Positions 1 to 6,512 of a stretch of DNA of 16,116 bases are shown piece by piece. The notes beneath the pieces were generated by a model. The model was not told the DNA's origin and did not search any database. It worked only from the letters and a program-made list of their open reading frames with translations. The stretch's first letter is position 1, and each line of letters starts with the position of its first letter. Both the position numbers and the translations under genes were made by a program. This DNA comes from an uncultured Bacillota bacterium (GTDB taxonomy: Bacteria > Bacillota > Clostridia > Oscillospirales > Oscillospiraceae). The stretch is taken from contig CALACZ010000219.1 in NCBI GenBank assembly GCA_937890735.1, positions 1-16,116 on the forward strand, written 5' to 3'.

Positions 1-34
1 CACCGATTCGTTTAACTTTAGAATCCTGAGCCAT
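1..34 (-). CDS. N-terminus of a truncated gene, possibly 6-phosphofructokinase
   Basis: Only the first eleven codons are inside the window (MAQDSKVKRIG, then a codon beginning with G); the rest lies beyond the left edge. The start is supported by a GAAGGAG ribosome site about 8 bases upstream (reverse complement of 43-49) and by a good promoter at 67-95. PfkA proteins of clostridia commonly begin with a short lysine-rich lead followed by K-R-I-G-V-L-T-S-G-G-D, and the visible residues fit up to the edge, including the G that would start the Val codon. Eleven residues cannot prove a family, so the product name is a guess; that a gene starts here is fairly secure. Confidence 0.5.
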   Translation of the reverse strand, partial: MAQDSKVKRIG

Positions 35-66
35 AAAAGAAAGCTCCTTCCTGTTTTTTCTCAAAT

Positions 67-95
67 ATTGTAGTACCTGCGCCGCAAACTGTAAA
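67..95 (-). promoter_or_regulatory. Sigma-A-type promoter for the left-edge gene
   Basis: On the minus strand a -35 box TTTACA (90-95) is followed after exactly 17 bases by a -10 box TACAAT (67-72). Each box differs from consensus at one position. The start codon is 33 bases further on, which suits a short leader with the GAAGGAG ribosome site. Confidence 0.6.
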
Positions 96-313
96 GAAGA
101 AATCTGTGAATTTTTCAAAAATTTTGTGCGGCATGGAGAAGGAAAAGAAAAATCTGGAAATAATAGTTGCTTGATCGTAAAGAGCGAGCAAGAGTATCAA
201 GATGAGTTTGAGCTATATTCGTATAGGCGTAAGCTAGAGTGTATTGTACATACTCTGTAAGCCTAAAGCAAGTCTGTCTAAATGCAGCCGCGAGATATTT
301 AATATAGAGTGAT
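96..313. other. AT-rich stretch with no recognisable gene
   Basis: This stretch lies between divergent promoters. No frame gives a credible protein with a ribosome site, and I do not recognise SRP RNA, 6S RNA, tmRNA, T-box or riboswitch motifs. It does contain imperfect hairpins: AGGC near 220 with GCCT near 263, enclosing AGAGT/ACTCT, and a separate CTTGAT/ATCAAG pair near 170-205. It is visibly poorer in G+C than the genes around it and could be a decayed gene or an unrecognised RNA. Confidence 0.4.
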
Positions 314-341
314 TTGACAATCACGGTATAGTCGGTATAAT
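314..341 (+). promoter_or_regulatory. Near-perfect sigma-A promoter
   Basis: A consensus -35 TTGACA (314-319) and a consensus -10 TATAAT (336-341) are separated by 16 bases. The predicted start is near 348, giving a leader of about 250 bases before the recombinase start codon at 602. The leader holds a small open frame and strong stem-loops (397-516), so this promoter may serve a separate small RNA, a regulated leader, or both. Confidence 0.7.
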
Positions 342-396
342 AAGAATGCGATGATGACATTGACAAATGAATGCTATTGTTCAGGCAAAGGAGAAA

Positions 397-501
397 ATGC
401 AAAAGCGACTGGGCGTTGAATCGTCCAAACAGCCCCGTGACAGTAAATCTTGCGTATCAACGCAACAAAATTTTTATTTTGTTGCGTTTACAGCAGACTA
501 G
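397..501 (+). CDS. Possible 34-residue leader peptide
   Basis: An ATG at 397 sits three bases after AAAGGAG (387-393) and opens a frame of 34 codons ending in TAG at 499-501. The peptide starts MQKRLGVESS and ends FVAFTAD, with no recognisable domain or membrane segment. It would be the first frame on a transcript from the 314-341 promoter, and its whole length is folded into the stem-loop structure at 399-516. The ribosome-site spacing is short, so translation is uncertain; the frame may be incidental to a structured RNA. Confidence 0.25.
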   Translation: MQKRLGVESSKQPRDSKSCVSTQQNFYFVAFTAD

Positions 502-516
502 CATCAGTCGCTTTGC
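399..516 (+). ncRNA. Structured leader or small RNA candidate
   Basis: An outer stem pairs GCAAA-GCGACTG (399-411, one bulged A) with CAGTCGCTTTGC (505-516), about 12 base pairs. Inside it a perfect 13-bp hairpin pairs 459-471 with 476-488 around a TTTT loop. The element begins about 50 bases after the predicted start of the 314-341 promoter and ends about 85 bases before the recombinase gene. There is no U-run after either stem, so it is not a simple terminator. I match it to no known RNA family. Confidence 0.4.
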
Positions 517-601
517 GCTACTTCCCCGGCATCAGTTCTTGAACAATATTATTATAGATTATTGTCGATGTTATGATTGCTTCTTTAAAGGAGCGATGCT
601 A

Positions 602-1618
602 ATGGAACGCTTACAGGACTGTCCGCAGATTTTGCGGGAGTTTTTATCTTATCACGAGACAATCAAGGGTCAATCCAAACGGACCGTCTCGGAATATTAT
701 CTCGATCTGCGGATGTTTTTGCGCTTTATCAAGCTCATGCGCTGTCAGATGCCGTACAGCACCCCGCTGGATGACATTCCGATCAACGATGTTGATCTGG
801 AGTTCGTGCGCAAGGTCACGCCTGCCGAAATTTTCGATTTTCTGTCGTATCTGGCGAATGACCGCACGTCGGAGCAAGCGCCGCAGAATCCCGGTATCGG
901 CGCGGCGGCGCGCGCGCGCAAGCTCTCCGCAATCAAGTCCTTCTACAATTATCTGACGGTCAGCACCAAGCAGATCACCGAAAACCCTGTGAAGGACATC
1001 GAATTTCCGCGCGTGCGGCGCGCGCTGCCGAAGTATCTGTCTTTGGAAGAATCATCCAAACTGCTGTCCGCCGTGCGCGGACCGAATCAGACACGCGATT
1101 TTGCGATCCTGATGCTGTTTCTGAGCTGCGGCATCCGCCGCTCTGAGCTCGTAGGACTCAATCTGACGGACGTTTACGACGACCGCATCCGCGTGGTCGG
1201 CAAGGGCAACAAGGAGCGTATCGTGTACATGGGCAGCGCCTGCCGCAAGGCGCTGGACAGCTATCTGATCGAGCGCAGTCAGATCGTCCTGACCGACAAC
1301 CGCGCGCTGTTCGGCTCACGCGACAAAAACCGCATCAGCGTCACGGCGGTGCACCGGCTGGTCAAAAAGCACCTGCTCGCGTCCGGGCTGGACGCCACGC
1401 AGTTCTCCGCACACAAGCTGCGCCACACGGCGGCGACGCTGATGCTCTCGCACGGCGTGGACGTCAAGACTTTGCAAGAGGTCCTCGGTCACGAGCACCT
1501 CAACACGACGGAAATTTACACGCACATCGAAAGCACAGAGCTGAAGATCGCCGCCGAGGCGAATCCGATCTCTCACCTGAAGCTGAACAACGACCTGAAC
1601 AATGACAAAGAAAAGTAG
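602..1618 (+). CDS. xerC: XerC/XerD-type tyrosine recombinase
   Basis: This 338-residue site-specific recombinase should catalyse strand exchange through a phosphotyrosine intermediate, typically to resolve chromosome dimers at dif. Residues of about 5-130 form the SAM-like core-binding domain. The C-terminal catalytic domain carries the full set: R179 (GIRRSEL), K201 (GKGNKER), H271 and R274 (HKLRH), H297 (LGHEHLNTTEIYTH) and nucleophile Y306. The start at 602 is chosen because AAAGGAG at 587-593 is 8 bases away; an ATG at 596 is too close to that site. The gene stands alone, with no phage or transposon genes beside it, which favours a housekeeping Xer over an integrase. XerC or XerD cannot be decided from sequence alone. 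Its stop codon lies inside the downstream terminator stem. Confidence 0.85.
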   Translation: MERLQDCPQILREFLSYHETIKGQSKRTVSEYYLDLRMFLRFIKLMRCQMPYSTPLDDIPINDVDLEFVRKVTPAEIFDFLSYLANDRTSEQAPQNPGIGAAARARKLSAIKSFYNYLTVSTKQITENPVKDIEFPRVRRALPKYLSLEESSKLLSAVRGPNQTRDFAILMLFLSCGIRRSELVGLNLTDVYDDRIRVVGKGNKERIVYMGSACRKALDSYLIERSQIVLTDNRALFGSRDKNRISVTAVHRLVKKHLLASGLDATQFSAHKLRHTAATLMLSHGVDVKTLQEVLGHEHLNTTEIYTHIESTELKIAAEANPISHLKLNNDLNNDKEK

Positions 1619-1640
1619 GGACGATTCCCTACTTTTCTTT
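1607..1640. terminator. Bidirectional terminator between convergent genes
   Basis: A perfect 15-bp inverted repeat (1607-1621 with 1626-1640) has a CGAT loop. The arms end in A-rich and T-rich runs, so either strand gives a hairpin followed by U-rich sequence. It serves the recombinase on the plus strand and the HAD phosphatase on the minus strand. The recombinase TAG stop (1616-1618) is part of the left arm. Confidence 0.85.
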
Positions 1641-1649
1641 CTAAATTCT

Positions 1650-2450
1650 TTACTTTTCCGAAAAATTCGGCACGATGCCGCTGGCAATGTCGCCGACGCC
1701 GTTCAGCACCAGCCGCGGGCGATACGGGAATTTTTTGATCTCGTTGCGGTCGGTCACGCCGGAGAGGACCAGCACCGTGTCAAGACCCGACTCAATGCCT
1801 GCCACCATGTCAGTATCCATACGGTCGCCGATCATCGCAGCGTCCTCCGAGTGCACGCCCAGAATGCGCAGTCCCGTGCGCATCATCAGCGGGTTCGGCT
1901 TGCCGATGAAATACGCCTGATGCCCTGTCGTCATCTCGATCGGCGAGATCATCGCGCGACAGGCGGGAATAATACCCTGCTCCGACGGACCGGTCAGGTC
2001 GCTGTTCGTGCCGATGAGCTTTGCGCCCTTCATGACCAGACGCACCGCCTTGAGGATGTTTTCATAATTATAGGTGTTCCCCTCCCCAATCACAACGTAA
2101 TCGGGATCGACGTCGTTCATTGTGATGCCCTCGTCGTGCAGCGCCATGATGAGGCCAGCGCCGCCGATGACGTACGCGCTGCATCCCGGCGCCTGGGAGC
2201 TGATAAAGCGTGCGGTCGCCTGCGCGCTGGTATAAAAATGCTCCTCCGACACGTCGAGCCCCATCCGTCCGAGCTTCTGCTGAAGCTCCTTCGGCGAGCG
2301 CTCCGACGAATTGGTCAGAAACAGAAAGTGCTTTTTGTTTTCATACAGCCACGCGACAAACTCCTTGACGCCCGGTAGCAGACGGTTGCCGTGATAGATG
2401 ACACCGTCCATGTCGCAGATATAACCTGATTTTTTTCTGAGTTCTTCCAT
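1650..2450 (-). CDS. HAD-superfamily IIA phosphatase (NagD/p-nitrophenyl phosphatase type)
   Basis: A 266-residue cytoplasmic phosphatase of the HAD-IIA group. Motif I is D13-M-D15-G (nucleophile and acid/base aspartates), motif II is T46-N-S, motif III lysine is K184 in GKPNP, and motif IV is G208-D-R-M-D-T-D214, binding magnesium. The region between motifs II and III is the C2 cap domain. Length matches NagD and pyridoxal/phosphoglycolate-like phosphatases of about 260 residues. The true substrate, a small sugar or nucleotide phosphate, cannot be told from sequence. The start at 2450 has AAGGAG 8 bases upstream; an in-frame start at 2492 lies inside the promoter region and is unlikely. The gene is monocistronic, bounded by terminators on both sides. 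Confidence 0.85.
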   Translation of the reverse strand: MEELRKKSGYICDMDGVIYHGNRLLPGVKEFVAWLYENKKHFLFLTNSSERSPKELQQKLGRMGLDVSEEHFYTSAQATARFISSQAPGCSAYVIGGAGLIMALHDEGITMNDVDPDYVVIGEGNTYNYENILKAVRLVMKGAKLIGTNSDLTGPSEQGIIPACRAMISPIEMTTGHQAYFIGKPNPLMMRTGLRILGVHSEDAAMIGDRMDTDMVAGIESGLDTVLVLSGVTDRNEIKKFPYRPRLVLNGVGDIASGIVPNFSEK

Positions 2451-2480
2451 AACTCGTTCTCCTTTTCCTTCGTTTGCTCT

Positions 2481-2509
2481 ATCATAGCGCAAAAGACTTC
2501 AATTGAAAA
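2481..2509 (-). promoter_or_regulatory. Promoter of the HAD phosphatase gene
   Basis: On the minus strand TTTTCA (2504-2509) is followed after 17 bases by TATGAT (2481-2486), 31 bases before the start codon at 2450. It lies just downstream of the liv operon terminator, so the phosphatase is transcribed independently. Confidence 0.5.
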
Positions 2510-2531
2510 GCGTTTTGTGTAAAAAATTATA

Positions 2532-2563
2532 AAAAATGCAGACCCATGAGGGTCTGCATTTTT
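2532..2563. terminator. Intrinsic terminator of the liv operon
   Basis: A 14-bp perfect stem (2532-2545 with 2550-2563, loop ATGA) ends in A5/T5 on both sides, so on the minus strand the hairpin is followed by a run of T. It lies about 180 bases beyond livF and before the HAD gene promoter. Confidence 0.85.
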
Positions 2564-2585
2564 ATATGTAACCAGTCTCGCAGAG

Positions 2586-2733
2586 TTTTGCACCCGTGGG
2601 CGCAAAATGAAGTTGCAATCATTTTTGCCGGCGGCGTGTACGAGTGTAGAAATTTTGCACTTTGCGCAAAATTCATGCGCGCGCAGTGTGCAAAATTTTT
2701 CAAACGAAAACCCAGCGAAGCGGTTTTCGTTTG
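2586..2733. repeat. Cluster of inverted repeats after livF
   Basis: No gene is seen between livF and its terminator. Instead there is a nest of inverted repeats built on GCAAAAT/ATTTTGC: TTTTGC at 2586-2591 with GCAAAA at 2602-2607; AAATTTTGCAC at 2650-2660 with GTGCAAAATTT at 2688-2698 (11 bp), the loop of which holds a further copy at 2662-2673; and a 12-bp stem CAAACGAAAACC (2701-2712) with its complement at 2722-2733, starting 7 bases after the livF stop. None has a proper T-run, so they are more likely mRNA-end structures or a small palindromic repeat element than terminators. Confidence 0.55.
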
Positions 2734-2739
2734 AGGTGG

Positions 2740-3450
2740 TTAGCCGCCCAAATACGCTTTGCGGATCGAGTCGCTTTCAATCAGCTCTTTACCCGAGCCG
2801 CTGAGCGCGATGCGCCCGGATTCGAGGACGTAGGCACGGTCGGCGACCTGAAGCGCCATCTGCGCGTTCTGCTCCACGAGGAGGATTGTTGAGCCTGCCT
2901 TGTGAAGCGCCCGGATGATGTCGAAGATCTGCTCCACCAGCAGCGGCGCAAGACCCATCGACGGCTCGTCGAGCATCAGGAGCTTCGGCTCGCTCATCAG
3001 TGCGCGCCCCATGGCAAGCATCTGCTGCTCGCCGCCGGAGAGCGTGCCGCCGATCTGCTTGCGGCGCTCCTTGAGACGCGGGAACTGATCGTACACACGT
3101 GCCATATTCTCCGCCATGTCGTTCGGGTGCGTGTACGCGCCCATCTCCAGATTCTCCTCCACGGTCATGTGCAGGAAAATGCGGCGACCTTCCGGGCACT
3201 GTGCCAGACCGTGCTGCACGATCTTATTCGGCGCCATACCGGCAATGCTCGAGCCCATAAACTCGATCGAGCCTGTGCGGCTGTGCAGCAAGCCCGAGAT
3301 GGTATTCAGGACCGTGCTCTTGCCCGCGCCGTTCGCGCCGATGAGCGTCACGACCTCGCCCTCATTGACCTCCAGGGATACGTCCTTGATCGCGTGGATC
3401 GCACCGTAGTACACGTTGATGTTATTCACAGTCAGCAGCAAAGCCGTCAC
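2740..3450 (-). CDS. livF: Branched-chain amino acid ABC transporter ATP-binding protein LivF
   Basis: The second ATPase of the HAAT-type (leucine/isoleucine/valine) importer, 236 residues, the usual LivF length. Walker A is G38-A-N-G-A-G-K-S-T46, the signature LSGGE is at 137-141, and Walker B LLMLDEP is at 157-163, followed by the LivF-typical SMGLAPLLVEQIF. It starts with GTG at 3450, overlapping the livG stop by four bases (GTGA), which implies translational coupling. It pairs with LivG on the cytoplasmic face of LivH-LivM. The substrate could be another amino acid or a urea/amide compound, since this family is broad. Confidence 0.92.
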   Translation of the reverse strand: MTALLLTVNNINVYYGAIHAIKDVSLEVNEGEVVTLIGANGAGKSTVLNTISGLLHSRTGSIEFMGSSIAGMAPNKIVQHGLAQCPEGRRIFLHMTVEENLEMGAYTHPNDMAENMARVYDQFPRLKERRKQIGGTLSGGEQQMLAMGRALMSEPKLLMLDEPSMGLAPLLVEQIFDIIRALHKAGSTILLVEQNAQMALQVADRAYVLESGRIALSGSGKELIESDSIRKAYLGG

Positions 3451-4298
3451 TCCCCTTTCTTTTTGCCGAGGTATGCCTCGATGACCGCCGGGTTCGACTG
3501 GATCTCGGCTGGCGTGCCCTTGGCGATGATCTTGCCGAAGTTCAGCACGCAGATGCCTTCGCAGATGCCCATGACCAGATTCATATCATGCTCGATGAGC
3601 ATGATGGCGATGCCGAACATATCGCGGATGCGGACGATGTTTTCCATCAGCTCGCTCGTCTCCGACGGGTTCATGCCGGCAGCCGGCTCGTCGAGCAGCA
3701 GCAGGCACGGGTTCGTCGCCAACGCACGGACGATCTCCAGACGGCGCTGCGCGCCATACGGCAGCGAGCCTGCCTTGTGATCCGCCAGGTCCTGCATATC
3801 AAAGATGCTCAGCAGCTCCAGCGCACGCTCGCGCGCCACACGTTCGCGCCGCCAGTACTGCGGCAGGCGGAAGATCGCGGTGGCGGTGTTGTATTTTGTC
3901 TCGTTATGCAGACCCACCAGCACGTTTTCCAGCACCGTCATGTCCTTGAACAGGCGGATATTCTGGAAGGTACGGGCGATACCCATGCGGCTGACCTGTT
4001 CGATCGTCTTGCCTGCGGTGTCGATGCCGTCAAGCATGATCATGCCGCGCGTCGGCTGATAGACCTTGGTCAGAAGGTTAAAGACGGTGGTTTTGCCTGC
4101 GCCGTTCGGTCCGATCAGACCGGCGATCTCCGTTCTGCCGATGGCAAAGTTAAAATCGCTGACGGCGGACAGACCGCCAAAGTCTATGCCGAGGTGACGT
4201 GTTTCCAGAATCGGCGGCAGAGAAATATCGCGCTCCGGGATGATATTCGTAGACGGGACCGGGACGAGCCGGGTCGATTCTTTGTGCTGCTTATTCAT
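3447..4298 (-). CDS. livG: Branched-chain amino acid ABC transporter ATP-binding protein LivG
   Basis: First ATPase of the importer, 283 residues. Walker A is G63-P-N-G-A-G-K-T-T71, the Q-loop is near Q112, the LivG-typical signature SLPYGAQRR is at 178-186, and Walker B LLLLDEPAAGMN follows at about 199-210. Compared with typical LivG, which begins at about residue 30 here (ILETRHLGIDFGG), it has a 29-residue hydrophilic lead. No better ATG exists further in. The ATG overlaps the end of livM by 8 bases, with AAAGGGGG inside livM acting as ribosome site 9 bases upstream, so the extended start is plausible. Confidence 0.92.
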   Translation of the reverse strand: MNKQHKESTRLVPVPSTNIIPERDISLPPILETRHLGIDFGGLSAVSDFNFAIGRTEIAGLIGPNGAGKTTVFNLLTKVYQPTRGMIMLDGIDTAGKTIEQVSRMGIARTFQNIRLFKDMTVLENVLVGLHNETKYNTATAIFRLPQYWRRERVARERALELLSIFDMQDLADHKAGSLPYGAQRRLEIVRALATNPCLLLLDEPAAGMNPSETSELMENIVRIRDMFGIAIMLIEHDMNLVMGICEGICVLNFGKIIAKGTPAEIQSNPAVIEAYLGKKKGE

Positions 4299-5412
4299 CC
4301 TTCCCAGCCCCCTTTCCGATCGATTTATCCTTCTTTTTGCGCAGCTTCGGGCGGAACAGGAAGTTCAGTGCCTTTTCAAGGCAGCGCGACATCGAGAAAT
4401 CGTAGCTACCCATGAGTCCCTTCGGGCGGAAGATCATCATTACGACCAACGCCAGCGAGTACGCGACCATACGGTAGTCGTCGACCGAGCGCAGCAGCTC
4501 CGGCAGCGCCGTCAGCACGCTCGCCGACAGCACCGAGCCCAGCATCGAGCCCATGCCGCCGAGCACCACCATCACGAGGATCTCGATGGACTTCATGAAC
4601 TTGAACGTGGAGGGATAGAGCGACCCGATGTAGCCCGCATACAGGCAGCCCGCGATGCCCGCAAACACGGCGGAGAGCACGAACGCAAACGTCTTATAGT
4701 ACGTCGTGGGAATGCCGCTGCTCTCCGCCGCGATCTCATTTTCACGGATGGAGAGGATCGCGCGACCGTGGCGCGATTTCATCACCATGTGAATGACAAG
4801 GCAGGTGATGACCACGCACACGAACACGAGCGTAAAGCTGGAGAATTTCGGGATGCGCTTGAGACCTGCCGCGCCGTAGGTGAATTTAAAGCCGAGCACG
4901 GAGTCGATGTTCGTCAGGATCACGCGGATGATCTCGCCGAAGCCAAGCGTGATGATGGCGAGATAGTCGCCGCGCAGACGCAGCGCCGGGATGCCGATGA
5001 TGAGTCCGAACAGACCCGCCACGATGGCGCTGAGCACGAGCGCGATGAGCACATACGGCAGCGCGCCGGCGGTATCGCCCGCTTTGATGAGGTCTGCTGC
5101 GGGCGTGGCACGCATGAAAATACCGCCCGTATACGCGCCGACCGCCATAAAGCCGGCGTGACCCAGCGGGAGCTGCCCGAGGTAGCCGGTGGCAACGTTC
5201 AGCGAGACCGCAAGGATGATGTTGATGCCGATGGTGATGAGAATGCCGGACCAGTAGTTCGTGATCGTGCCGTTTCCGATCAGACTGTTTATAACAAGCC
5301 AGAGTGCGAACACAAGCACGGCGTTGATGAGATACCGCAGCGGCATGGGAATGCGGATGGGCGTGAGCTGGCGCTCTTCGCGCGAGAGGGTCGGAGCTTT
5401 TTTCTTTGTCAT
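4291..5412 (-). CDS. livM: Branched-chain amino acid ABC transporter permease LivM
   Basis: An integral membrane permease of 373 residues with about nine to ten hydrophobic segments from residue 28 on. LivM hallmarks are GYLGQLPLGHAGFMAVGAYTGG (near 76-97), RLRGDYLAIITLGFGEIIR, the cytoplasmic coupling stretch SIRENEIAAESSGI, and a terminal FRPKGLMG. The N-terminus and C-terminus (RPKLRKKKDKS) are very basic and cytoplasmic. The start at 5412 has AAGGAGGG 7 bases upstream, overlapping the livH stop 13 bases away. It forms the channel with LivH. Confidence 0.93.
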   Translation of the reverse strand: MTKKKAPTLSREERQLTPIRIPMPLRYLINAVLVFALWLVINSLIGNGTITNYWSGILITIGINIILAVSLNVATGYLGQLPLGHAGFMAVGAYTGGIFMRATPAADLIKAGDTAGALPYVLIALVLSAIVAGLFGLIIGIPALRLRGDYLAIITLGFGEIIRVILTNIDSVLGFKFTYGAAGLKRIPKFSSFTLVFVCVVITCLVIHMVMKSRHGRAILSIRENEIAAESSGIPTTYYKTFAFVLSAVFAGIAGCLYAGYIGSLYPSTFKFMKSIEILVMVVLGGMGSMLGSVLSASVLTALPELLRSVDDYRMVAYSLALVVMMIFRPKGLMGSYDFSMSRCLEKALNFLFRPKLRKKKDKSIGKGAGKDE

Positions 5413-5425
5413 CCTGATTCCCTCC

Positions 5426-6310
5426 TTACACCTTTTCTGTGACCTTGTGCCCCATGATGCCGGTCGGCTTTACGAGCAGCACAACGATCAGAATCGCAAA
5501 CACAACGCCGTCCTTCCACACGGAAAGACCAACCGCCGCCACGAGCGCCTCCAGCAGACCGATGGCAAAGCCGCCGATCATCGCGCCGGGGATCGAGCCG
5601 ATGCCGCCGAGCACCGCCGCGATGAACGCCTTAAGACCGAGCATCGAGCCCATTGTGGGCGACGCCTGCGGATACGCACACAGGTACAGCACCGAGCCGA
5701 TACCGGCGAGCGCCGAGCCGATGGCAAACGTAAAGGAGATGGTCTTATTGAGGCTGATGCCCATAAGCTGCGCCGCGCCCATGTCCTCGGACACCGCGCG
5801 CATCGCCTTGCCGAGCCGCGTTTTCTGCACCAGGAACGTCAGCGCCGCCATCGACACGACCGCGACCGCGATCGTCAGGATCGCCGCATAGCTGACCGTG
5901 GTGCTGCCGATGGTCACATTGCCGGGCACGATCACGTCCATGCTCTTGGTATCCGCGCCAAAGAGGAGCTGCGCACCGTTTTCAAGCAAAAACGAAATGC
6001 CGATCGCCGTGATGAGCAGGCTCAGACGCGGTGCGGAGCGCAGCGGCGTGTAGGCGACCTTTTCGATCACCACGCCCAGCAGCGTGCTGACGATGACTGC
6101 CAGAAGAGCCGATACGATCGGGTGCAGATGGAACGCCGTCATGGCGTAGAACGCCGTGTAAGCGCCGACCATGATGATGTCGCCATGGGCAAAGTTCAGC
6201 AGCAGGATGATGCCGTAGACCATGCTGTAGCCAAGTGCGACCAGCGCGTAGACCGAGCCGGTCTGCAAGCCGTTAAAGAGCTGGGAGATGATTAAGGACA
6301 ACTGCCTCAC
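5426..6310 (-). CDS. livH: Branched-chain amino acid ABC transporter permease LivH
   Basis: An integral membrane permease of 294 residues. The N-terminal QTGSVYALVALGYSMVYGI and LLNFAHGDIIMVGAY are LivH hallmarks, as are RAVSEDMGAAQLMGI (cytoplasmic coupling helix) and LGLKAFIAAVLGGIGSIPGA. GTG at 6310 gives the longest frame, but it is only one base from the AAAGG ribosome site. TTG at 6301, three codons in, has a better spacing and may be the real start. It is separated from livK by about 200 bases of hairpins and followed by livM with tight spacing. Confidence 0.92.
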   Translation of the reverse strand: MRQLSLIISQLFNGLQTGSVYALVALGYSMVYGIILLLNFAHGDIIMVGAYTAFYAMTAFHLHPIVSALLAVIVSTLLGVVIEKVAYTPLRSAPRLSLLITAIGISFLLENGAQLLFGADTKSMDVIVPGNVTIGSTTVSYAAILTIAVAVVSMAALTFLVQKTRLGKAMRAVSEDMGAAQLMGISLNKTISFTFAIGSALAGIGSVLYLCAYPQASPTMGSMLGLKAFIAAVLGGIGSIPGAMIGGFAIGLLEALVAAVGLSVWKDGVVFAILIVVLLVKPTGIMGHKVTEKV

Positions 6311-6335
6311 ACCTTTCTGTTTTCTCTCTGATAAA

Positions 6336-6461
6336 GCCGCAACGCGGCGCTATCTAAAATTTGCGGACGTCAGATGGCTGATCCCAAGCCTTGGGGGCAT
6401 CCATCTGACGTTCTCGTATGCTCTTTCCGCGGCAGCGCGGAGGGGAGGCGCGCTCCCCTCC
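6336..6461 (-). repeat. Three hairpins between livK and livH
   Basis: Reading in the direction of transcription, the livK-livH gap holds a G+C stem (6453-6461 with 6439-6447, nine pairs, loop of 5), a long hairpin (6401-6411 with 6367-6377, eleven pairs, with an inner CCCAA/TTGGG stem at 6383-6395) and a short GCCGC/GCGGC stem (6344-6348 with 6336-6340) followed by TTTAT. The last could act as a weak terminator. No gene is seen in this 202-base gap. Such structures commonly protect the binding-protein message and lower permease expression. Confidence 0.6.
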
Positions 6462-6512
6462 CCACGCCGGAAAAAGTGAAATGAAATCAGCAACCGTACA
6501 GGGATCTGAAAA

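Noticed and set aside
545..571. Imperfect palindrome ACAATATTATTATAGATTATTGT before the recombinase considered as a dif or att site
   Set aside because: The right-hand half does not match a XerD-binding arm and there is no second copy in the window; AT-rich sequence makes such palindromes likely by chance.
371..601. Longer recombinase start at 371
   Set aside because: It would add 77 residues of non-family sequence encoded by the structured leader, without a ribosome site; 602 has ideal spacing.
602..1618. The tyrosine recombinase as an integrase of a mobile element
   Set aside because: No phage, conjugation or transposon genes, no tRNA and no direct repeats nearby; it is flanked by ordinary chromosomal genes.
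4240..5442. Long plus-strand open frames (300-400 codons) opposite livG, livM, livH and the SLH gene
   Set aside because: They are rich in Arg/His/Asp and arise from codon bias on the other strand; they have no family motifs or ribosome sites.
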